Source: Vombatus ursinus (taxonomy: Eukaryota; Chordata; Mammalia; Diprotodontia; Vombatidae). Taken from it: a stretch of DNA of 64,000 bases. Under the pieces are notes generated by a model, which saw only the letters and a program-made list of their open reading frames with translations, made no database searches and was not told where the DNA came from. Where the stretch lies: the NCBI RefSeq assembly GCF_900497805.2, contig NW_020954610.1, positions 27,644,842 through 27,708,841 of the forward strand. The letters run 5' to 3'. Position 1 is the first letter of the stretch; the number at the start of each line of letters is the position of its first letter. The translations under genes were made by a program, and so were the position numbers. Positions 57,666 to 64,000 of the stretch are shown here, piece after piece.

Positions 57666-58017
57666 TAATCAATTCAAGTTGTCCTCAGTGCCAATTCTTG
57701 TTGAGTATCTTCTTGACCTAGCCTTTTGTTAACTACTGAATGACTTAGGAGTATTACATTTCCTTCCATTATCAAACTTAAGTTACAGAAGACTGTTCTA
57801 AGGCTCAGCCTAGAACAGTTGGGTTCCATGTCTCAAATCATGCATCACCAGCAGAATGTTGTTATTAAGAGGGTAAGCCCTGTTTCAAAGAGAAACTCGG
57901 AGTCATTAAATGAGCTTTACAATTTCCTAAAGATAATTCAGCCTACTTCTCCCTCTTGTTTAATTCTGAGCAGAAATAATTATCTCTTTGTCTTGTCTGT
58001 CTCAGATGTGTGTGAAC

Positions 58018-58092
58018 GTGCACACACACACGCATACACATACACATACACACACATACAGAGAGAGAGAGAAAGAGAGAGAGAGAGAAGAT
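58018..58092. repeat. (CA)n then (GA)n compound microsatellite
   Basis: gtgcacacacacacgcatac followed by agagagagagagaaagagag. Confidence 0.95.
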
Positions 58093-58094
58093 CT

Positions 58095-59235
58095 AAAAGT
58101 TGACCATCCCAAGGGATGTCATAATCTGGGTATTAAGTGTTCTTCATTTATGTTGTCATTCTTGTGTGGACAGTAAAGCCAAATTCTTTTTAGTAGTTAT
58201 GGAACTCATATGGGAAGTTCTGCAATGTTCCAGGGCCTGAGTTAACCATCAAATGTCATCAACAAATAGCGACATTTGGAAGACCTCAGCATCCTTAGGG
58301 AATTTCTCTGTAACTAAAACACCAAAATGGATGTTCTTCATTACCTTGGCATATATCTTTAAAGAGCATACATCTTTCTTTTCCATGCTTCACCTGAGGT
58401 TTATAATTAGATGTTCATCAAATAGGGCTATTTCCATTGTTATATCTTATAAGGAATCCTGAATTTCTATGATGCTTAGATGATAGACACCTTGTTGGAA
58501 GAGAGTTTGTAAAGCTGTGCTTATCTCTACTGAATAAAATGTGTTTTCCCCCCATAATCAACAAATAATGACAGAGAAATTTTATACTAACTACTTCTTA
58601 AGGTCAATTGCAAAGTGGTAAAATGTTTAGTCCATTATAAAATACTGCTTATAATATTAATACATAAATATATACTTTGATGTTTTAAATAATCTGAAAT
58701 TTTATTTGTGCAACCACTACTTCCATTGATATAGCTGCTTCCAAATTATTCATTACCTGGTAGTCAGCCTGAGAGTGGTGAGTCTTTCAAAATAAGTTAA
58801 GCTTGGGTGAGAAACACAGAGTCTATCACCATTTGTATAGCTTAAATCATCTTTAGTTTTGGGAGACTGATCTAGATTTTGCACTCTGCCAGAATTATAA
58901 CAAGCAACTTTGACACTTAGGGCAATGACTGTGAGAAGGTAAAAAATAGAAAAAAAAATCTAAAGACAGTAGCACTCATGGGTGAAAACTCCATTGTGGC
59001 AATGCTGTGGGAGAAATTGCACCAATTTACAATTTCCTAGTTTAACTACTCATTCTTACTAGCTAGTTGTTAAGCTCAATAGTTTCTATACTGTAGGAAT
59101 AAAAATGAAAGTATGTCAGAATCCTTTAAACTTCAGTGTCCTAGACAAAATACTGTTGGCAAATTAAGCTCACCTCCATGCTAAGTTAAAATATCAGAAC
59201 ATGATTTTACTTGTGGATAGTTATTTATGCATATT
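58095..59235. other. Single-copy sequence, no gene
   Basis: AT-rich, without recognisable repeats or frames. Confidence 0.45.
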
Positions 59236-59261
59236 GTTTTATTTGTGGGTCCCCCTCCATA

Positions 59262-59275
59262 TATATGTGTGTGAG

Positions 59276-59307
<32 letters not shown>

Positions 59308-59420
59308 TATATATGAATACACACACACACACATGCATATATATGACAGATTTGCCTATATCTATATATATAGATGTACCTAGATATGTATCTATGTATA
59401 TGTATTATGAATATACATTC
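59262..59420. repeat. Compound (TA)n/(CA)n/(TATG)n microsatellite
   Basis: gtgtgtgagtatatatatat, acacacacacacacacatat, tatctatatatatagatgta. Confidence 0.9.
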
Positions 59421-60168
59421 AGTTTCCTTCTACTTCAGTAATTTAAGTTTAGTAATTATAGTTCCTATTTAAATACCACTTTAGGGATTACAAAAACCTT
59501 AATTCATTTTTATTAGTGTATACCGTATATGTACTTTATATCATGTATGAAAAAGAATGTGTATATGTACATATAATATGTATAAATACAGAGGAGTCTT
59601 TCATAATACAAAATGAAGGGAAATGACGAATAACAATAGAGTCATACATTTGAAAGTCATCTAAAGAAAAGTGAACAATGATAAAGAAGTGAGAGTACTG
59701 AAAACTAAAGCAAGAGACCTAAATTGGTTTCAGGGATCATTTCTTCTTTTATATGAAAGCATCAAGAGAACAGAAAGAAAGGGCTATGGTGGAGTGCCAG
59801 CCTGGCTTTCAAAGCTTGCCCCTTTACAGATGTCATCTCAATGGTTTGCCATTCTTTCATCCCTTCTGATACTTCAGCTCAACTTTGTACTTTTGTGAGG
59901 ATTTCATTTTGGTAACAATGTTCAAAACAAACCTCATAATGTTCTCAAGGTAGGAAACTGAATAAAATAAATTAGTTTCCAAGTTTTCTGTATTCATTTT
60001 TAAAAGGTCATTTAAACAGGAAAAAATCCATAAAATAGCTATTTAAATCCGGCCAGCTAATTCCACAGATCTGGTCATTATGAATTTGAGAAATTCTGCA
60101 TCAGCAACACAGTACATTTCTGAAAGGACTGAATATTAAGACTGATAAAGTGAAACATAGCCATTCTA

Positions 60169-60169
<1 letters not shown>

Positions 60170-60223
<54 letters not shown>

Positions 60224-60224
60224 C
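60170..60224. repeat. (TA)n(TG)n microsatellite
   Basis: tatatatatatatatatatg followed by tgtgtgtgtgtgtgtgtgtg. Confidence 0.95.
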
Positions 60225-60770
60225 AAGTGTTCTTAGATTAGTCATTGAATGTCTCCCTTATCATTCTCAATAACTAACCATTTCAAGAAATAATTTAACA
60301 ATGAGAAATAGGCAGTATACTGATAAAGAAGGCTCATAGTACTGAAAGTATTTGCTATCAGTTTATTTAGTGTGTCTTAAAATGACAAAGAAAATGAAAT
60401 TCCAACCTGGTAATTTAGCCACTGAGCTAAATGTATTTCCTGATGATATAGTTGCATATTACTGGATATCAAATTAAAAAGTCAGCTAAAGTGTATTGGA
60501 AATATAAGGATTGAATGAGGAGAGACAAAAGCATCAGGCATGAAAAGAACCAAACGAATATTGTTGGTAATGGTTTTGTTTAGAAATATGGGTTGTTGTG
60601 AAACACAGGGGTATTTAAATTACCTATGCAGGCTGTAGATAAAATAGTAAAACAAACAATAAACATGCACACAGTCACAAATAATATTTCCAGAGATTTC
60701 AAACTACCTTTTTTGAGTTTACTGTCATTTTACTTAGTGTGTTTTAAAGTATAGTTTTTTTTTTCCAGGA
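60225..60770. other. Single-copy sequence, no gene
   Basis: Nothing recognised. Confidence 0.45.
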
Positions 60771-60849
60771 GGTTATTTCCCAAAATATCACCTGTCCTTC
60801 TTAATCTTTAAATCTCCTATTTACTACTTTTTTCCTACTATCTGTGAAC

Positions 60850-61520
60850 ACATCTAGGTCTTTCTCCCCAAAGCAAAACAAAAACCTCTTTTGACCCTGC
60901 CATCCATTCACGGTATTATCCTACATTTTTCCTCCCTTTAGCAGCCAAACTCCTAGCACTACTCCTCTCCTTATCCTCTGTTTACTTATTTCTCAGCTCC
61001 TTACTATTTGATTTCTGACCTCCTCACTCAACAAAAACAGCTTCTGCAAGGTTACCAGTGATCTCTAAATTGGCAGCTCCAATGGCCTTTTCTCAATGAT
61101 CAGTCTTCTTCATCTCTCTGAAGCACATGAAACTGTTGACCACCTCTTTTCACGTGTAGTCTCTCCTTTCTGGGTTTTCTGTGACATTACTTTCATTGGT
61201 TCTCCTCTTATCTGTCTGCATCTTTTCAGTGTCCTTTGCAGGATCATCATCTTTGTCTCATCCTTATCTTTGAGCATATACCAGGGCTCTGCTCAACACA
61301 TAGCTAATTCATTGAAAATTCCTTTTTTTAAAAATAATTTTACTTCCACAATGTCTCCTAAATCAATGTCCCTGTCCTCTTGCCTGAATTATTTTAATAA
61401 CTTCTTCATTGATCTCTCTTCTTGAATCTGTACTTCACACAGCTAGCAAAGTGATTTTCCTAAAATATACACCTGATCATACCACTCCAGTCTTCTGTAC
61501 AGTATCCAACACTGTAATAT
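60850..61520 (+). mobile_element. L2 LINE, ORF2 reverse-transcriptase region
   Basis: Translation across 61096-61310 gives HETVDHLFSRVVSPFWVF, DITFIGSPLICLHLFSVLC and QGSAQ. These match the L2 RT palm (AFDTVDH, FLSYLSDRSFSV, VPQGSVLGP) with the catalytic region decayed. Then tagcaaagtgattttcctaa, cctgatcataccactccagt, the usual L2 sequence downstream of the RT. A (GTT)n run follows at 61524-61546. Confidence 0.7.
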
Positions 61521-61546
61521 AGTTGTTGTTGTTGTTGTTGTTGATG

Positions 61547-61984
61547 TTGTTTTTAACCCAGTTGGTTTGCTTGAATACAAAGAAACCAGGAGCTATCAGG
61601 AAATGTGAAAAAAAAATTAGGACAGAGACTCAACCACTGTCTGAAAGTTATGCATATCTTTAATTGGGGGCTCCAAGCTATTATGAGAAGATTATTAACT
61701 TTTTGTCATATAAATTTCATTAAAAAGCAGAGAAAGAAATCACACCTGAAGCCATTTGTCTTGTCCCTAGGGTAAAAGAGAGTTAACTCTCATATTCTGG
61801 TTTGCCCAATTAAATCTCCAGGCTCTGATTTTAGAATAGAAGGGGGAAGGTGGAGCATGGAAATAGTTCAGGTATGGGAGAGATTTGTCTCCACCCCCTT
61901 CCAGAAGCAGAGAGGGAATAGAAAGGATCAAATATCTTCCCCAGCACCAGGCCAGGGGCTACACTAGGCTACTTTAAAACTTAA
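61547..61984. other. Unidentified sequence interrupting L2
   Basis: About 430 bp lie between the L2 RT region and the L2 3' end where L2 sequence would be expected. No family recognised, no coding frame, no clear terminal repeats. Confidence 0.4.
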
Positions 61985-62218
61985 ATTAAGTGCCTCTTTC
62001 CGTATTAGGCCTTTCCTAATCCTGCCCCACCTCCAAATTATAAACTAATATTTACTTTGTATATATTTTCTTTATATTTATATGTATATATGCTGTTTTC
62101 CTAGTAAAGTATGAGCTCCTTGAGAACAGAAGCTACTTGGTTTTTCTTTTCCTTTTTATTATCAGAACCTAGCAAATGTTTAGTAGATTTTAGTCACTTA
62201 ATAAATACTTATTGATTC
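61985..62218 (+). mobile_element. L2 3' end
   Basis: aagtgcctctttccgtatta, ggcctttcctaatcctgccc, agtatgagctccttgagaac, agaacctagcaaatgtttag, cttaataaatacttattgat. Probably the tail of the L2 at 60850. Confidence 0.75.
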
Positions 62219-62410
62219 AGCACAGGATCATACATTTAGAGCTGGAGGTGACCTTAGACATCATCTGGTCCAACATCTTCATTTTGTAAAGTGAGGTCCA
62301 GAGAAGTTAGGTGACTTGCCATAGGTCATATAGACCCTAAGTGAGACAACCAGGATTTGAACCCAGGTCCTTTGAATCCAAACAATTCACACTTTCCACT
62401 GTATCATGAT
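62219..62410 (-). mobile_element. CORE-SINE
   Basis: gagctggaggtgaccttaga, agtgaggtccagagaagtta, ggtgacttgccataggtcat, ggatttgaacccaggtcctt, cttccactgtatcatg. Confidence 0.8.
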
Positions 62411-62887
62411 TGAATGAAAACCTGTTTAAATATATAATAATATATAATAAATATATGAATTATCTCAAAGTTATACTGTAGGACTGTTTCCTATCTATAT
62501 GGATGTTTTGGACCTATGGTTTCAGATACTGAGGAATCCCCAGGATCTGAATATAGGTATCCTTAACTGTAAGTTGGACTATCCACTATGCCATATTGCT
62601 GCTTATTGTTGAAATTAGGTTTAAATGCAGTGCTTTGTACTTCAGAAGCTATAACCATCATCAAGTTACATAAGGGTTTCCTCTATAGAAACAAGGAAAT
62701 GACAGGAAACAGATCTCTTATTTTTTGCTTTCAGAAAGGAATAGTGTGGGGGCTTTGTTATTTTCCCAGTGTTTATTATTATTCAACAATCACAAAGTAC
62801 TTCATATTTTCAAAATATTATATACTCATTAATCATTCATTCCTTTCCTTGTGAGGTAGGTTGCATAATGAGCTTTATCTTTCTGAG

Positions 62888-62990
62888 GAAGAACATGAAG
62901 GAGAAGGAAGGATGGAAGGAATGAAGAAGGAAGGGAGGGAAAGAGGAAAAGAAAGGAGAGAGAAAGAGAGAGAGGTGAAAGAGGAGAATG
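62888..62990. repeat. Purine-rich (GAAG/GAGA)n tract
   Basis: About 100 bp almost wholly A and G, including gaaggaagggagggaaagag. Confidence 0.9.
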
Positions 62991-63244
62991 TATCTAACAT
63001 TGGCAGACAGATTAAACTACCCTGCAAATAGAGGAAGCACATTTTCTAAACAACATGAACAAGGGTTATAATTCTACATGCAAGGATTATGAGGGTAGGA
63101 TTATGAGTAGGAAGGTTAATGACTTACAGAAATATTAGTATGATGATTATTATGAACACATATATTCAGAAAAATTAAAGAACAAAGGAAAGGATGATAA
63201 GTAATAACATTAAAGGGCCAATTTTTTGGATTTTGAATTATAGA

Positions 63245-63380
63245 AAATCTTAAGGAGGCCTTATGGTATAGTAGATAGAGAGCTGAGCTTTAAGCCAGGA
63301 TGACCTGGATTTAGGTCTCAACTTTGACATGCTAGCTGTGTGACCCTGAGTATATCAATTAATCTTTTAGGCCCCTAAAC
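63245..63380 (+). mobile_element. CORE-SINE 5' half
   Basis: ccttatggtatagtagatag, agccaggatgacctggattt, aggtctcaactttgacatgc, tagctgtgtgaccctgagta. It is cut by the hAT element at 63381. Confidence 0.7.
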
Positions 63381-63573
63381 CAGTGGTGTCAAATTCAAAT
63401 AGAAACGGAGGCTACTCAACCATACAAAAGGATTTCTGCCAGCTACATATTGACTTAGAAAATCACATATTAACATTATATATGTTTTATTGGATTTTAT
63501 TTATTTTGTTAAATATTTTTTAAATATTTTGCAATCACATTTTAATCCAGGCCTGCTATGTTTGGCACCTCTG
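63381..63573. mobile_element. hAT (Charlie-type) miniature element, 193 bp
   Basis: Terminal inverted repeats cagtggtgtcaaa and, from the right, cagaggtgccaaa (11 of 13 match). Interior ccacatattaacattat-like sequence, then a run rich in tttatttattttgtt. Flanking 8-mers ccctaaac (63373-63380) and ccctacct (63574-63581) are a decayed 8-bp target duplication as expected for hAT. Opossum-type Charlie MITEs have these ends, from memory. No coding capacity. Confidence 0.75.
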
Positions 63574-63809
63574 CCCTACCTCCTGGAGAACAAGTTATCA
63601 AAAGAAACATTTTGAAATTAGCTTAGAAGTAACAGCCTGCTAACACCCATCCTGTAGGCACTCTGTTGATCCTTCCTTATCTCTTACTATTTTTCTCTTC
63701 AATTCATCATTTATTACTCCTTTTTTAAATTTCCTATCCATCAGCTCTATTTTATTTGCATAAAAACACTGAGAATAATAATAGCAGTTGCTCAACAGGA
63801 GGTGCCCAG

Positions 63810-63950
63810 TTTAATTCAACAAACATATATTAAGCACCTCAATATGAAAGGTATTAGGCTAAAGGCTGGATGGGGTGTGGGGTGCAGGGAAGATAAAAAT
63901 AAAATAGCCCCTGCCCTCCAGGAGTTTATACTCTACTGGACAGAAATAAT
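63810..63950. mobile_element. Dispersed repeat block (as at 13870 and 54700)
   Basis: ttcaacaaacatatattaag, cacctcaatatgaaaggtat, ccctgccctccaggagttta. Same order of blocks as the two other copies. Confidence 0.5.
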
Positions 63951-64000
63951 TAACACACACATACAACCATGAATATACACATTTATAGTGCAGATACAGA

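Noticed and set aside
57819-58176. Frames with HTHTHT and RERERE runs
   Set aside because: Produced by the (CA)n(GA)n microsatellite.
60844-61432. Possible host gene exon (MISLLHLSEAHETVDHLFSR...)
   Set aside because: Recognised as decayed L2 reverse transcriptase (ETVDH corresponds to the FDTVDH palm motif).
1-64000. CRISPR arrays, bacterial operons, phage or plasmid genes
   Set aside because: The window is clearly vertebrate repeat-rich DNA; no regularly spaced direct repeats or prokaryotic gene signatures.
1-64000. Endogenous retroviruses or other LTR elements
   Set aside because: No paired long terminal repeats, primer-binding sites or gag/pol/env-like frames recognised; the reverse-transcriptase remnants are all L1 or L2.

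Overview
The window reads as AT-rich, gene-poor DNA from a mammal, most likely a marsupial. The call rests on the repeats. L1 copies have ORF1/ORF2 and 3' ends of the type I associate with marsupials. There are several half-L1 (HAL1) elements, which carry ORF1 only. There are also many tRNA-derived CORE-SINEs, two SINEs of the type I know as the marsupial Mar1/WSINE class, old L2 and CR1/L3 fragments, and one hAT miniature element resembling opossum-type Charlie copies. I cannot tell opossum from an Australian marsupial. No intact protein-coding gene was found, and almost every long open frame is a LINE remnant or chance.

Layout. 1-5.8 kb: L1 3' end, a 5'-truncated HAL1, an L1 ORF2 scrap and an internally deleted L1. 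5.9-14.3 kb: old fragments (CR1/L3, CORE-SINEs, two L2 3' ends, one L1 3' end) and a 369-bp inverted duplication (10028-10396 and 12208-12576). 14.3-17.8 kb: L1 with readable ORF1, endonuclease and part of the reverse transcriptase. 19.1-26.1 kb: a minus-strand L1 nest. One of these L1s is split by a processed SHC1 retrocopy, itself split by a pogo/Tigger-like element that holds a CORE-SINE. 26.3-32.3 kb: old L1 interrupted by a full-length minus-strand HAL1, then a HAL1 deletion derivative flanked by a perfect 17-bp target-site duplication. 36.1-43.4 kb: old L1 interrupted by HAL1 copy A, then HAL1 copy B, both plus strand and near full length. 43.4-64 kb: mostly single-copy DNA with CORE-SINEs, L2 and CR1/L3 pieces, microsatellites, a roughly 115-bp tandem array, and one hAT miniature element near the right end.

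Nothing here works as an operon or pathway. The window is best read as stratigraphy. L2, CR1/L3 and old L1 form the base. Younger L1 and HAL1 copies sit in it, and several insertion events can be ordered from nesting and target-site duplications. The only host-gene sequence recognised is the dead SHC1 retrocopy. A low-repeat stretch (about 46.8-49.5 kb) is the best candidate for conserved non-coding sequence, but that needs cross-species alignment.

Limits. Repeat boundaries without a target-site duplication are accurate to roughly 10-50 bp. Family names come from recalled consensus sequences, not a database search.
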